Under the pieces are notes generated by a model. The model had not been told where the DNA came from and ran no database searches. It saw only the letters and a program-made list of their open reading frames with translations. This document shows, in pieces, positions 43,910-53,214 of a stretch of 64,000 nucleotides of DNA (positions are counted from its first letter, which is position 1; every line of letters starts with the position of its first letter). Source of the DNA: CBDDIP01 sp965229005 (GTDB lineage Bacteria > Actinomycetota > Acidimicrobiia > Acidimicrobiales > Ilumatobacteraceae); the NCBI GenBank assembly GCA_965229005.1, contig CBDDIP010000002.1, positions 2,170,001 through 2,234,000 on the forward strand, written 5' to 3'. The position numbers and the translations under genes are program-made.

Positions 43910-46738
43910 TCACGCATGGGGGAGGGGGATGTCGCCGCGGTCGACGGCGCGGGCCAGCTCGATGCGCGAGCGGCAGCCTGTCTTGGCGTAGAGCCGGGTG
44001 AGGTAGACCTCGACGGTCTTCACGCTGTAGTGCATCGTCGCCGCGATGTCGCGGTTGCTCATGCCGGCGCTGACGAGCTTGGCCAGCGCCGCCTCGGTGT
44101 CGGTGAGCCCGGCGTCATCGGCCGATCGGCGAGGCACGGTCGCTCGCCGAGAGCGGAGCTCGGCGGCGGCACGCTGTCGCCACGGCAGCGCGCCGAGTTG
44201 GTCGAAGATCTGATGCGCGGTGGTCAGGTCACGAGATGCGTCATCGCCGAGCGTGCCGAGCAGCAGCAGCGCCTGCGCGTGATGGAAGGTCAGTCCGAGC
44301 GAGGCAGCGCTCTGTGCCGCGGCACGCGCGGCATCGGCGTCGCCGCGAACCCTCGCTGCGGCGAGCTGGGCCCGGATCACGCAGAGCGGTCGGGGCCAAC
44401 GGCGAGCTTCTGATTCCAGTTGATCGAGCCGGGCCTCCGCAGCATCCCGATCGCCTGCGGCGAGGCAGGCGTCGATCAGTGATTCGAGGAGGATGTCGAG
44501 GCCGTAGCGCAGACCGCTCGCGTCGATGTCGTCGAGCGCTGCCGTGAGGACCGCACGAGCACCGGTGATGTCGCCCTGTGCGAGTGCGACCTTGCCGATG
44601 GTGGCGCAGACGCGCTGGCGCACCGCCTCGATGTGCCAGCGGAAGCCGGCAGCCACCTCGGCAGCCTGCTTCGTCTCGCCGCGCTCGAGATGGATCTCGC
44701 AGACGACGTGCTGGATGATGCCGTTCAGCTCGATGGTCTCGGTGTGCTCGAGCTCCCAGGCGAGGTCGGGCACACGTGCCATGACGTCGTCCCACTGGCC
44801 GAGCTGGAAGCCGAGCAGCACCTCGGCGGTCTCGATCTGCGCGCCGAAGCTGACGCTGCGATCGTTCACGCGCAACGCGGCCGCGGCAGCGAGCACGCGC
44901 TGCGCCCGCTCGACATCGGTGAGGAACGCCGCTTCGGTGGCGATCGCCCCCAGCGTGCTGATCTGCGTCTGTCGCGAGGTCGCCGGACCGAGGCGCTCGA
45001 GGTCGTCGAAGAGCTTGTCGACCGTGACGCCGTCGCCGCACAGACCGGCGCGGTGCAGGTCGTGCGTCATCATGTTGGCCGTCTCCGCAGCGGTTGCGCC
45101 GGGGTGCGTCGCGGCGTGGTCCGGCTCGGCGTCGAAGCGCTCGCCGAGCTCGGTGCGGAAGTGGGCTCGCTGCGCCAGCAAGGGTCCGTCGAGCCCACCG
45201 GCGCGCCGCTCCTCGTCGTCGAGGACCTCACCGGCCAGGCGCAGCTCACCGCAGATGTAGAGGCTGTTGACGGTCTCTGCCAGCGTGCGCGAGCGGGCCG
45301 CCCCCGCGGGCAGGTGTTCGAGCGCCGCTCTCCCCAGCCGCGCCGCCGCCCGTGGACGCGAGGCGCGGAACATCGCAGCTGCCTGTGACGCGGTGATCGT
45401 CGTGCGCGTCGGCGAGTCGACCGGCAGCAGCTGCGCGCATCGTTCGAACCAGCGCGCCGAGACGAGCGGCGCAGTTCGTGCGGTGGCTCGCCCGGCTTCG
45501 GCCAGGATCGCCGCGGCCGCTTCGTCGCCGGGGTCGGCAGACAGCGACACGTGCCGAGCGAGATCGGTGACGTCGACCGCCACCCCGCGATCGCGTTCGC
45601 GGCGAAGGCTGTCGGCGATCAACTGGTGCAGGCGCCGCTGCTCGCCCGGGCCGACGTCGTCGTACAGCGCCTCGCGCAGGATGCTGTGGGCGAACTCGAA
45701 TCGGTCGTCGCCGACGCGAACCAGCAGCTGCTCGGCAACGAGTCGATCGAAGCATCCGGTCGTGTCGCCCTCGGGCAGCTTGGCGATGGATGCGACGAGC
45801 GCCAGCTGCCGCACCGACACCCGTCCGAACGCGGAGATGATCCGCGCGACGTGTGCGTCGTTGCTGCCGACCTGGAAGAAGCGATGCACGAGCGCGGTGC
45901 GCGGCCGCAGCACCGGTTGGTGCTCCAGCAGCCGCGCCTTGCCGCCGTCGAGGGCGACGCTCGACGAAGCGACCAGCGATCGCGCGGTCTCGGTGGCGAA
46001 GAACGGGTTGCCGCGGCTGGACTCGAACACGAGGTCGACGATCGACTGGTCGGGGCTGACACCGATGACCTGCGCGACCAGTGCGTGGACGTCGCTGCGG
46101 TCCAGCGGCCCGACGTCGACGACGATGCCGCGCCCATCGAGCTCCAACTGCTCGACGAGGCGATCGAGCTCGGCGGTCTCGGCCCCACTGCGCTCGCGCA
46201 TCGATCCGATCAGCAACGCCCGCCGAGCCGAGAGCTGCCGGGCGAGCCGCATGAACAACGACAGCGAATCGGCGTCGGCGGCATGGAGGTCTTCCCACAC
46301 CATGACGAGGGGATCGCGATCGGTGATCCGCTCGATCAGCTCCACGACAGCGCTCAACAGTGCGTGCGGCCGCGCGCCACTGCGGTCCTGTGGATCGCCG
46401 ATCTCGATGAGATCGGCCAACCGTCGCGTTCGATCGACGACGTCGGCGGGCGCATCGCGTGGCACGTTGCCGAGCAGGTCGCGCACGAGCGCGTAGGGCG
46501 TGCCGCGGTCTGCGGACGCGGCGTGCCCGATCATCACGACAGCGCCCATCGGCGCCACGCGGGCGAGGACCTCGTTGGCCAACCGCGACTTGCCGATGCC
46601 GCCGTCGCCGCGGATCAAGGCCATCGAACCGTGCCCCGCTGCGGCGCGCTTGAATTCGGCCAGGAGCTCGGCAACGTGCGCGTCGCGGCCGATGAGCTGC
46701 TGGCCGATCGAGGTGGCCTTCTCGTTGAGCGTCTGCAT
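43910..46738 (-). CDS. LuxR-family regulator with N-terminal AAA ATPase
   Basis: 942 residues. Walker A RGDGGIGKSRLANEVLARVA near residue 43, Walker B VMVWEDLHAADADSLSLFMR, sensor IGSMRERSG, long helical-repeat middle, and the C-terminal LuxR helix-turn-helix (LTDTEAALAKLVSAGMSNRD, YSVKTVEVYLTRLYAKTGCR). Divergent from the ABC-transporter operon with two palindromes in between, so it probably controls transport. Ends 45 bases upstream of ssrA on the same strand. Same general class as the regulator at 32062 but little direct similarity outside the motifs. Confidence 0.9.
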   Translation of the reverse strand: MQTLNEKATSIGQQLIGRDAHVAELLAEFKRAAAGHGSMALIRGDGGIGKSRLANEVLARVAPMGAVVMIGHAASADRGTPYALVRDLLGNVPRDAPADVVDRTRRLADLIEIGDPQDRSGARPHALLSAVVELIERITDRDPLVMVWEDLHAADADSLSLFMRLARQLSARRALLIGSMRERSGAETAELDRLVEQLELDGRGIVVDVGPLDRSDVHALVAQVIGVSPDQSIVDLVFESSRGNPFFATETARSLVASSSVALDGGKARLLEHQPVLRPRTALVHRFFQVGSNDAHVARIISAFGRVSVRQLALVASIAKLPEGDTTGCFDRLVAEQLLVRVGDDRFEFAHSILREALYDDVGPGEQRRLHQLIADSLRRERDRGVAVDVTDLARHVSLSADPGDEAAAAILAEAGRATARTAPLVSARWFERCAQLLPVDSPTRTTITASQAAAMFRASRPRAAARLGRAALEHLPAGAARSRTLAETVNSLYICGELRLAGEVLDDEERRAGGLDGPLLAQRAHFRTELGERFDAEPDHAATHPGATAAETANMMTHDLHRAGLCGDGVTVDKLFDDLERLGPATSRQTQISTLGAIATEAAFLTDVERAQRVLAAAAALRVNDRSVSFGAQIETAEVLLGFQLGQWDDVMARVPDLAWELEHTETIELNGIIQHVVCEIHLERGETKQAAEVAAGFRWHIEAVRQRVCATIGKVALAQGDITGARAVLTAALDDIDASGLRYGLDILLESLIDACLAAGDRDAAEARLDQLESEARRWPRPLCVIRAQLAAARVRGDADAARAAAQSAASLGLTFHHAQALLLLGTLGDDASRDLTTAHQIFDQLGALPWRQRAAAELRSRRATVPRRSADDAGLTDTEAALAKLVSAGMSNRDIAATMHYSVKTVEVYLTRLYAKTGCRSRIELARAVDRGDIPLPHA

Positions 46739-46795
46739 CCGTTCCCCTCACGTCGATCGACGGCCGGACCTGGAGGACACTACCGGATCCGCCGC

Positions 46796-46843
46796 GTAGG
46801 GGACCCCTACACCCCAGCTCAGACTGGGTTCGTCGGCGAACCC
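46796..46843. promoter_or_regulatory. Two adjacent palindromes in the luxR/transporter divergent region
   Basis: GTAGGGG-A-CCCCTAC (46796-46810, perfect 15-mer) and GGGTTCG-TCGG-CGAACCC (46826-46843, perfect 7-bp arms). A related half-site, ATCCCTAC, recurs at 46863-46870. They are plausible sites for the LuxR-type regulator or the transporter promoter; which one is used cannot be told. Confidence 0.5.
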
Positions 46844-46941
46844 GTGGGGGTCGCGCAGGGCGATCCCTACTCCCGCTGCGTGTGCGGAACGCGCAAGCTG
46901 CCGTCTCGTGGCGGTTCTCGCCACTGGGGGTGTGTGGAGCG

Positions 46942-47154
46942 ATGGGAACGCGGATCGAGCTGGAGCTCGCACCGAAGCAGCAGCACGACGACTCGGCCGG
47001 GGTGTCCGGATCGTTGCGCGTCGACGGCGGCGCGCTGACGCCGTTCGTCGGCTGGGTGCAGCTCCTGTCGATCCTCGAACGATCGATCCACGCCTCCCCG
47101 TCCGACGACAGCACTCGTCCGCGACCGGACCGTGCACAAGGGGGAACACGATGA
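46942..47154 (+). CDS. Small hypothetical protein preceding the transporter
   Basis: 70 residues from ATG 46942. MGTRIELELAPKQQHDDSAG, SGSLRVDGGALTPFVGWVQL, LSILERSIHASP: an alternating strand followed by the F-x-G-W-x-x-L-L-x-x-L-E helix that recurs in small actinobacterial proteins of unknown role. GGAG precedes the ATG only 2 bases away. Its stop overlaps the ATG of the substrate-binding protein (ATGA). Confidence 0.55.
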   Translation: MGTRIELELAPKQQHDDSAGVSGSLRVDGGALTPFVGWVQLLSILERSIHASPSDDSTRPRPDRAQGGTR

Positions 47155-48455
47155 GAGCTCGATCGAAGATGGGGCTGCGAGCGGTGCTCGCCGCGACAGC
47201 ACTGCTCGCCGTCGCGTGCGGCAGCGACGACGACACGACCGGCACACATGCGGCGACGAACGCGCCGAGCACGGGCGACACGACCGCAGCGTCGACGCCC
47301 GCGCCCGATGGCACGTCGGCCTCTGGACCGGATCGCACCGGGCAGACGATCAAGGTCGGTCTCGTCAACATGGACGCCGGGCCGTACGCCTTCCCCGAGT
47401 TCCGCGTCGGCGCGCAGCTGGCGATCGATCAGATCAACGCGTCGGGTGGCATCAACGGGGCGAAGCTCGACGTGGTGTCGTGCAGCACCGACCTCACACC
47501 TGAGTCGTCGATCGACTGCGCCAACCAGCTCGTCGAGGCAAACGTCGCGCTCGCCTACACCGCGATCGACCTGGCTTCCGATGCCGCGTTGCCCGTGTAC
47601 CAGGAGGCCGGGATCCCGTACATCACGACGAACAACTGGGGCTCGGCGCAGTCGAACGCCGACGGCTCCTACCTGTTGCACACCGCCAGCGACGCGTTCG
47701 CGATGGGTGCGTTCGCACTCGCCGAGCAGCTCGGCATCACCAAGGTCGCGGTCGTCTACGAACAGAGCCCGTCGGCGGAGGACTTCGCCAACAACGTCGT
47801 CGTGCCGCTCGGCCAGCAGCTCGGCGTCGAGCTGCAGGTGATCCCGGTCGACGCTGCCGCTCCGGATTGGACGGCCGCCGTCGCAACGGCGAAGGCCGGC
47901 GGTGCCGGGATGATCTGGGGCCAGCTGTCCGAGGGTGGATGCATCGGCGAGGTCTCCGCCGCTCGCGCCGCCAACTTCGAGGGCGCGGTCGTGGCCGGCG
48001 CGTGCAACGCGTTCATGGCCGAGCTCGGCGACGACTCGGTGGGCATCTACACGCTGCTCGGCTCGCACATGCCGAGCACCAAGGCGTCAGCCCCGGCCGA
48101 GATCGCCCAACGACTCGACGACTACGTCGCCGCCATGGACGCCGCCGGCGAGTCGAAGTACGCCGAGGGCTACGCGACGTGGCCGTTCAGTGCGTGGATG
48201 GAGCTGCGCAGCGTGCTCGAAGCCGTGCCCGGCGACATCACTCCGGCTTCCATCGAGGCGCAGCTGGCCGAGCACGTCGCGATCCCGGGGTGGTTCGGAC
48301 CCGACCTGCACTGCGCGGACGCGCCGTGGCCCTCCTCGAAGTCGAACTGCACCGCCACGCTCGGCGTGTTCCAGACCGAACAGGCAGACGACGGCTCGCT
48401 CGTGCGCACCAACGTCATCGACTTCTTCGACGCCTACGCCAGGTCGCAGGCCTGA
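47151..48455 (+). CDS. Branched-chain-type ABC transporter substrate-binding lipoprotein
   Basis: 434 residues. Signal peptide with lipobox LLAVAC (Cys23), a Ser/Thr/Pro-rich linker, then a periplasmic-binding fold of the LivJ/amide family: IKVGLVNMDAGPYAFPEFRV, AIDQINASGGINGAKLDVVS, VALAYTAIDLASDAALPVYQ, TKVAVVYEQSPSAEDFANNV. Binds an amino-acid-, amide- or aromatic-type ligand outside the membrane. GGGGG-rich ribosome site upstream of ATG 47151. First main gene of a transporter operon with the fused permease and LivF-type ATPase. Confidence 0.9.
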   Translation: MRARSKMGLRAVLAATALLAVACGSDDDTTGTHAATNAPSTGDTTAASTPAPDGTSASGPDRTGQTIKVGLVNMDAGPYAFPEFRVGAQLAIDQINASGGINGAKLDVVSCSTDLTPESSIDCANQLVEANVALAYTAIDLASDAALPVYQEAGIPYITTNNWGSAQSNADGSYLLHTASDAFAMGAFALAEQLGITKVAVVYEQSPSAEDFANNVVVPLGQQLGVELQVIPVDAAAPDWTAAVATAKAGGAGMIWGQLSEGGCIGEVSAARAANFEGAVVAGACNAFMAELGDDSVGIYTLLGSHMPSTKASAPAEIAQRLDDYVAAMDAAGESKYAEGYATWPFSAWMELRSVLEAVPGDITPASIEAQLAEHVAIPGWFGPDLHCADAPWPSSKSNCTATLGVFQTEQADDGSLVRTNVIDFFDAYARSQA

Positions 48456-48487
48456 GCGTCCGCTGAGCCAGTGGGATCGGGGGAACC

Positions 48488-51265
48488 ATGGACCAGTACA
48501 TCGTCTTCGCGCTGATCGGCCTCGGCTTCGGCGCCCTGTACGCGGCGATCGCGATGGGTGTTGTCATCACGTTCCGCGGCACCGGCGTGATCAACTTCGC
48601 GACCGGAGCGATGGCGATGTGGGGTGCCTACGTGTACGCCGATCTCCGCAAGCGCGGCGATCTCGTGCTGCCCGTCGTGGGCATCCCGCATCGGGTCCAC
48701 CTCGCTGATGACGTGCCGTTCATCGTGGCGTTCGGGCTCGGCGTGCTGTCGTGTGCGGTCATCGGGTTCGCCGTGCACGTCCTCGTGTTCCGACCGCTTC
48801 GGTCGGCGCCGGTGCTCGCCAAGGTGGTCGCTTCGGTCGGCTTGTTGCTCCTCCTGCAATCGCTCACCGCGCTGCAGTTCGGGACAGCGAGCCGGCCGGT
48901 GGCGTCGATCCTTCCGGCCGAGCCGCTGACGATCGGCGACGCCGACTTCCCGAGAGACCGCCTGTGGCTGCTCCTCGTCGTCGTGCTGGTGGCGACGGCG
49001 GTGTCGGCCACCCTCCGGTTCACCCGGTTCGGCCTGGCAACGCGCGCCGCGGCCGAGAGCGAGCGCGCTGCTTCCTTGGCGCGGTACTCCCCGCAGCTGC
49101 TCGCTGGCAGCACGTGGATGCTGTCGAGCGCGATCGCCGGTGCCATCGGCATCCTCGTGGCACCGATCACCGTGCTGAGTCCGGTGACCTACTCGCTGGC
49201 GATCGTGCCGGCGCTCGCGGCTGCGCTGCTGGGTCGCTTCCAATCGATCCCGCTGACCGTCGCCGCGGCGCTGGCGCTCGGGTCGTTCCAATCGATCGTC
49301 ACGTTCCTGACGAGCCGCCCGTGGTGGCCGACGTGGGCGGTGACCGGCCTGCCGGATGCCGTGCCGTTCGTCGTGATCGTCGTTGCACTGTTCGTGCTCG
49401 GCGATCGGCTGCCGACGCGAGGCACCGCCGCGACGCCACGACTGCCGCGAGTGGTGCGGCCGCGGAACCGGCCGACGGTGATCGCCGCGCTCGTCGCGGC
49501 GGGTGCCGCGGCGATCCTGCTCACCAGCGGCACCTACCGGTTCGGGGTCATCACCAGCTTGATCGTCAGCATCATCATGCTGTCGCTCGTGCTGCTGACC
49601 GGGCTCGTCGGTCAGATCTCACTGGCGCAGGCAGCGCTCGCCGGTGCGGCCGGCTTCACCCTGTCGCGCATCACGCACGGCGCGGGCGTGCCGTTCCCGT
49701 TCTCGATCTTCATCGCCGCGCTCGCGGCGGCGGTGCTCGGTGTCCTGATCGGCGTTCCTGCGCTGCGCATCCGTGGTGTGCAGCTCGCCGTCGTCACGTT
49801 GGCCGGTGCCGTCGCACTCGAGCGGTTCGTGTTCCGCAACCCTCGCTTCACGTCGTCATCGGGAAGCCCGATCAGCGATCCGACGCTCTTCGGGCTCGAC
49901 CTCGCGATCCGCCAGGGTCGCGACGTCGCCCGGTGGCAGTTCGGCATGGTCGTGCTCGTGCTGGCCACGATCGCCGCGGTGCTGGTCGGCAACATCGCAC
50001 GCGGCGCAACCGGCAGGCGGTTCCTCGCGGTGCGCTCGAACGAACGGGCTGCTGCCTCCGTCGCCATCGACGTCGCCGCAACCAAGCTGCTCGCCTTCGC
50101 ACTAGCGTCGTTCCTCGCCGGCATGGGCGGGGCGTTGATCGGCTACAGCCGTGGCCAGCTCTCGGCGGACAGCTTCAGTGCGCTCGTCGGTTTGTCCATG
50201 CTCGCCTTCGCCTACCTCGGTGGGATCACATCCATCGCTGGGGCGTTGGTCGCCGGCATGTTCGCACCGCTCGGCATCGGGTTCGTGCTCGGCGACCGGC
50301 TGCTCGGTCTCGGCAACAGCTACGGCGTGTTCGCCGGCTTCAGCCTCGTGATCACTGCGCTGTTCAACCAGGAGGGCATCGCTCGCGCGATGCGCGACCA
50401 GTTCGCGCAGCTGCGGCGCCGACTCGGATCGCCGCGGCCGCCCGAGGTGACCGACAGAGCGACGACGACACCCGTGGCGCGTCGAACGGCCCCCCGTCGC
50501 GTCGTCGACGACGCACCTATCGTGTTGCGTGCCGACGGCATCAGCGTGCGCTTCGGCGGCGTGCAGGCTAACGACCGGGTGAGCGTGCGAGTGCGCGAGG
50601 GGCAGATCGTCGGGCTCATCGGGCCGAACGGCGCCGGCAAGACGACGTTCATCGATGCCCTGTCCGGGTTCGTGCCCGCCAGTGGCGCGCTGACGTTCGG
50701 CGGCGAACGGCTCGACCACCTCGCACCGCACCGCCGTGCCGGCACCGGGCTCGTTCGCACGTGGCAATCGGTCGAGCTGTTCACCGATCTCACCGTCGGC
50801 GAGAACCTGCAGGTCGCCAGCGAGCCGGGCACGCTCGGAGAGCTGGCCCGCGATCTGATCGCGCCGCGTCGGCGCGGCGAACGGCAGGCCATCGACCAAG
50901 CGCTCGAGCTCATGGGGCTCAGTGGTGTGGCCGACGCCGAGCCGTCGACGCTCTCGCTCGGTCAGCAGAAGCTCGTCGGCGTCGCTCGCGCGCTGGCGCG
51001 CCGGCCACGACTGATCATGATGGACGAGCCGGCCGCCGGCCTCGACACCGCCGAGAGCGTGGCGTTGGGGGAACGCCTGCTCGACATCGCGGACGCGGGC
51101 ATCGCCGTGCTGCTCGTCGACCACGACATGGGGCTGGTCCTGGAGGTGTGCGACTACCTCTACGTGCTCGACTTCGGCCGGATCATCGCCGAGGGAACGC
51201 CCGCCGAGATCCGCGCCAGCGACGCCGTGCTCACCGCCTACCTCGGCGCGACGGTGGCCGCGTGA
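48488..51265 (+). CDS. Fused LivH-LivM-LivG: two permeases and one ATPase in a single protein
   Basis: 925 residues. Part 1 (about 1-300) is a LivH permease (ALIGLGFGALYAAIAMGVVI, FRGTGVINFATGAMAMWGAY). Part 2 (about 325-640) is a LivM permease (LLTGLVGQISLAQAALAGAA; AGMGGALIGYSRGQLSADSF). After a linker rich in Arg/Pro, part 3 (about 675-925) is a LivG ATPase: Walker A GPNGAGKTT (712-720), signature LSLGQQKLVG, Walker B LIMMDEPAAGLD. All three sequences are complete, without stops or frame breaks. Coupled to livF by GTGA overlap. Confidence 0.92.
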   Translation: MDQYIVFALIGLGFGALYAAIAMGVVITFRGTGVINFATGAMAMWGAYVYADLRKRGDLVLPVVGIPHRVHLADDVPFIVAFGLGVLSCAVIGFAVHVLVFRPLRSAPVLAKVVASVGLLLLLQSLTALQFGTASRPVASILPAEPLTIGDADFPRDRLWLLLVVVLVATAVSATLRFTRFGLATRAAAESERAASLARYSPQLLAGSTWMLSSAIAGAIGILVAPITVLSPVTYSLAIVPALAAALLGRFQSIPLTVAAALALGSFQSIVTFLTSRPWWPTWAVTGLPDAVPFVVIVVALFVLGDRLPTRGTAATPRLPRVVRPRNRPTVIAALVAAGAAAILLTSGTYRFGVITSLIVSIIMLSLVLLTGLVGQISLAQAALAGAAGFTLSRITHGAGVPFPFSIFIAALAAAVLGVLIGVPALRIRGVQLAVVTLAGAVALERFVFRNPRFTSSSGSPISDPTLFGLDLAIRQGRDVARWQFGMVVLVLATIAAVLVGNIARGATGRRFLAVRSNERAAASVAIDVAATKLLAFALASFLAGMGGALIGYSRGQLSADSFSALVGLSMLAFAYLGGITSIAGALVAGMFAPLGIGFVLGDRLLGLGNSYGVFAGFSLVITALFNQEGIARAMRDQFAQLRRRLGSPRPPEVTDRATTTPVARRTAPRRVVDDAPIVLRADGISVRFGGVQANDRVSVRVREGQIVGLIGPNGAGKTTFIDALSGFVPASGALTFGGERLDHLAPHRRAGTGLVRTWQSVELFTDLTVGENLQVASEPGTLGELARDLIAPRRRGERQAIDQALELMGLSGVADAEPSTLSLGQQKLVGVARALARRPRLIMMDEPAAGLDTAESVALGERLLDIADAGIAVLLVDHDMGLVLEVCDYLYVLDFGRIIAEGTPAEIRASDAVLTAYLGATVAA

Positions 51266-52035
51266 GCGCGATCGCCGTCCGGGGGCTCGTCGCCGGTCAC
51301 ACGGGCGTGCCGGTCGTGCGCGGCATCGACCTCCACGTCGACGCGGGCGAAGTCGTCGCACTCCTCGGCGCGAACGGCGCCGGCAAGACGACGACCTTGA
51401 TGACCATCGCCGGTCTGCTCCCGTGCCTCGGTGGCCACATCGACGTGCTCGGGGCCCCCGCAGCGGGCGTTGCACCGCACCTGCTGGCACGACGCGGTCT
51501 GGCGCTGCTGCCAGAGGATCGCGGTGTCCTGTTCCAGCTGACCGTGGCGGAGAACCTGCGACTGCACCGCCACTCGCGCAGCTCGGTGACCACGGCCGAC
51601 GTGCTCGACTGGTTCCCCGCGCTCGACGCACTGATGGGCCGTCGTGCCGGGCTGCTGTCCGGCGGCGAGCAGCAGATGCTCGCGTTCGGGTGCAAGCTCA
51701 TCGCCGACCCGAAGGTCCTCATGGTCGACGAGATGAGCCTCGGGTTGGCGCCGATCATCGTTGCTCAGCTCTTGCCGATCGTTCGTCGCATCGCCGACGA
51801 TGCCGGTGTCGCGGTCCTGCTCGTCGAACAGCACGTCCAGGCCGCCCTGTCCATCGCCGACCGCGGGTACGTGCTCTGCCGCGGTGAGGTCACGCTCGCC
51901 GGATCGGCACTCGCGCTCGCCGGCGACCGTGACGAGCTGGCGCGCAGCTACCTCGACGGGCACCGTCGCCAGTTCGCTGCGGACGTGGTCGAACGCGAGA
52001 TCATTCCTTTCACGAGCCAGGAGGCAACGACATGA
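51262..52035 (+). CDS. livF: LivF-type ABC transporter ATPase
   Basis: 257 residues. Walker A LLGANGAGKTTTLMTIAGLL, signature LLSGGEQQMLAFGCKLIADP, Walker B VLMVDEMSLGLAP, then switch His in LLVEQHVQAALSIADR. Second nucleotide-binding subunit of the transporter, so the fused protein has to pair with it to make the ATPase heterodimer. GTG 51262 overlaps the fusion stop; its own stop overlaps the next ATG (ATGA). The C-terminal tail (ADVVEREIIPFTSQEATT) is longer than usual. Confidence 0.92.
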   Translation: MSAIAVRGLVAGHTGVPVVRGIDLHVDAGEVVALLGANGAGKTTTLMTIAGLLPCLGGHIDVLGAPAAGVAPHLLARRGLALLPEDRGVLFQLTVAENLRLHRHSRSSVTTADVLDWFPALDALMGRRAGLLSGGEQQMLAFGCKLIADPKVLMVDEMSLGLAPIIVAQLLPIVRRIADDAGVAVLLVEQHVQAALSIADRGYVLCRGEVTLAGSALALAGDRDELARSYLDGHRRQFAADVVEREIIPFTSQEATT

Positions 52036-53168
52036 CGATCCAGGGAACCAGTGACGATCGCTTCGCCCGGTTGGGCGAGCTGTTGGAGGCGAGCATCGAG
52101 GCCGGCGACGACCTCGGCGCGTCCGTGGCGGTGGTCATCGATGGCGAACCGGTGGTGGACATCTGGGGCGGCTGGACCGACCCGGCGCGCACCCAGCCGT
52201 GGCAGGCCGACACCATCACCAACGTCTGGTCGACGACCAAGACGATGACAGCGCTGGCCGCGCTCGTCCTCGTCGATCGCGGCGAGCTCGACGTCCACGC
52301 ACCGGTGGCTCGCTACTGGCCCGAGTTCGCGGCCAACGGCAAGGACGCCATCGAAGTGCGGCACCTGCTCTCGCACACGTCCGGCGTGGCCGGGTGGGAT
52401 CCGCCGGTCGAGATGGCTGATGTCTACGACCCGGAGCGCTCGGTGACGATGCTCGCCGCGCAGGCACCGTGGTGGGAGCCCGGTACGGCGTCGGGGTACC
52501 ACGGCATCAACCAGGGCCACCTCGTCGGCGAGGTCATCCGGCGGATCACGGGTCGCTCGCTCGGCACCTTCTTCGCCGAGGAGATCGCCGGCCCGTTGGG
52601 TGCCGACTTCCACATCGGCCTCGATCCGTCGCACGACGCGCGTGTCTCCAACGTCGTGCCGCCTCCGCCGCTCGACTTCGACATGGACGCGATGGATCAG
52701 AGCAGTCCGGCGTTCAAGTTCTTCACGGGTCCGGCTGTCGATCCGACGAACCCGTGGACGTCCGAGTGGCGTCGCGCCGAGATCGGTGCGGCCAACGGTC
52801 AGGGCAACGCCCGGTCCGTCGCGCGGATCCAGTCGATCGTGTCGAACGGCGGCGAGGTCGACGGCGTGCGCCTGCTGTCGCCGTCGACCCTCGACGTGAT
52901 CTTCGAGGAGCAGTCGAAGGGCATCGACCTGTGCCTCGGCATCCCGCTGCGCTGGGGCGTTGGTTACGCGCTGCCGTACCCCGAGGCGTTCCCGTACCTG
53001 CCCGACTCGCGCATCTGCTTCTGGGGCGGATGGGGCGGGTCGATGGTGATCAACGACCTCGATCGGCGGATGACCATCGCCTACATGATGAACAAGATGG
53101 AGGCCGGCATCATCGGCGGCCCCCGCAGCGAAGCCCTGATCCGCGCAACGTACACAGCACTCGGATAG
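52032..53168 (+). CDS. Serine hydrolase of the EstB/beta-lactamase family
   Basis: 378 residues, no signal peptide. Catalytic motif WSTTK (Ser67, Lys70) and Tyr156 in SGYHGINQGHLVGEV are intact, as is the C-terminal WGGWGGSMVIND. Acts as an esterase, probably on an ester or amide brought in by the transporter, since it is translationally coupled to livF (ATGA). Compare the paralogue at 12964, which lacks the tyrosine. Confidence 0.87.
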   Translation: MTIQGTSDDRFARLGELLEASIEAGDDLGASVAVVIDGEPVVDIWGGWTDPARTQPWQADTITNVWSTTKTMTALAALVLVDRGELDVHAPVARYWPEFAANGKDAIEVRHLLSHTSGVAGWDPPVEMADVYDPERSVTMLAAQAPWWEPGTASGYHGINQGHLVGEVIRRITGRSLGTFFAEEIAGPLGADFHIGLDPSHDARVSNVVPPPPLDFDMDAMDQSSPAFKFFTGPAVDPTNPWTSEWRRAEIGAANGQGNARSVARIQSIVSNGGEVDGVRLLSPSTLDVIFEEQSKGIDLCLGIPLRWGVGYALPYPEAFPYLPDSRICFWGGWGGSMVINDLDRRMTIAYMMNKMEAGIIGGPRSEALIRATYTALG

Positions 53169-53169
53169 T

Positions 53170-53214
53170 ACCCCATTGTCCTGCATCGTCGACGATGATG
53201 TAGAACGATGGGGT
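53170..53214. terminator. Interrupted inverted repeat between the esterase and kinase genes
   Basis: ACCCCAT (53170-53176) faces ATGGGGT (53208-53214), and the 14-bp perfect palindrome CATCGTCGACGATG (53184-53197) lies between. The start codon of the next gene falls inside the right arm. It may end the transporter transcript, or hide the next ribosome site when folded. Confidence 0.45.

Noticed and set aside
45246..48068. 940-codon minus-strand frame spanning the luxR-transporter divergent region
   Set aside because: It crosses the palindromic promoter region and reads antisense through the binding-protein gene; composition is arginine-rich.
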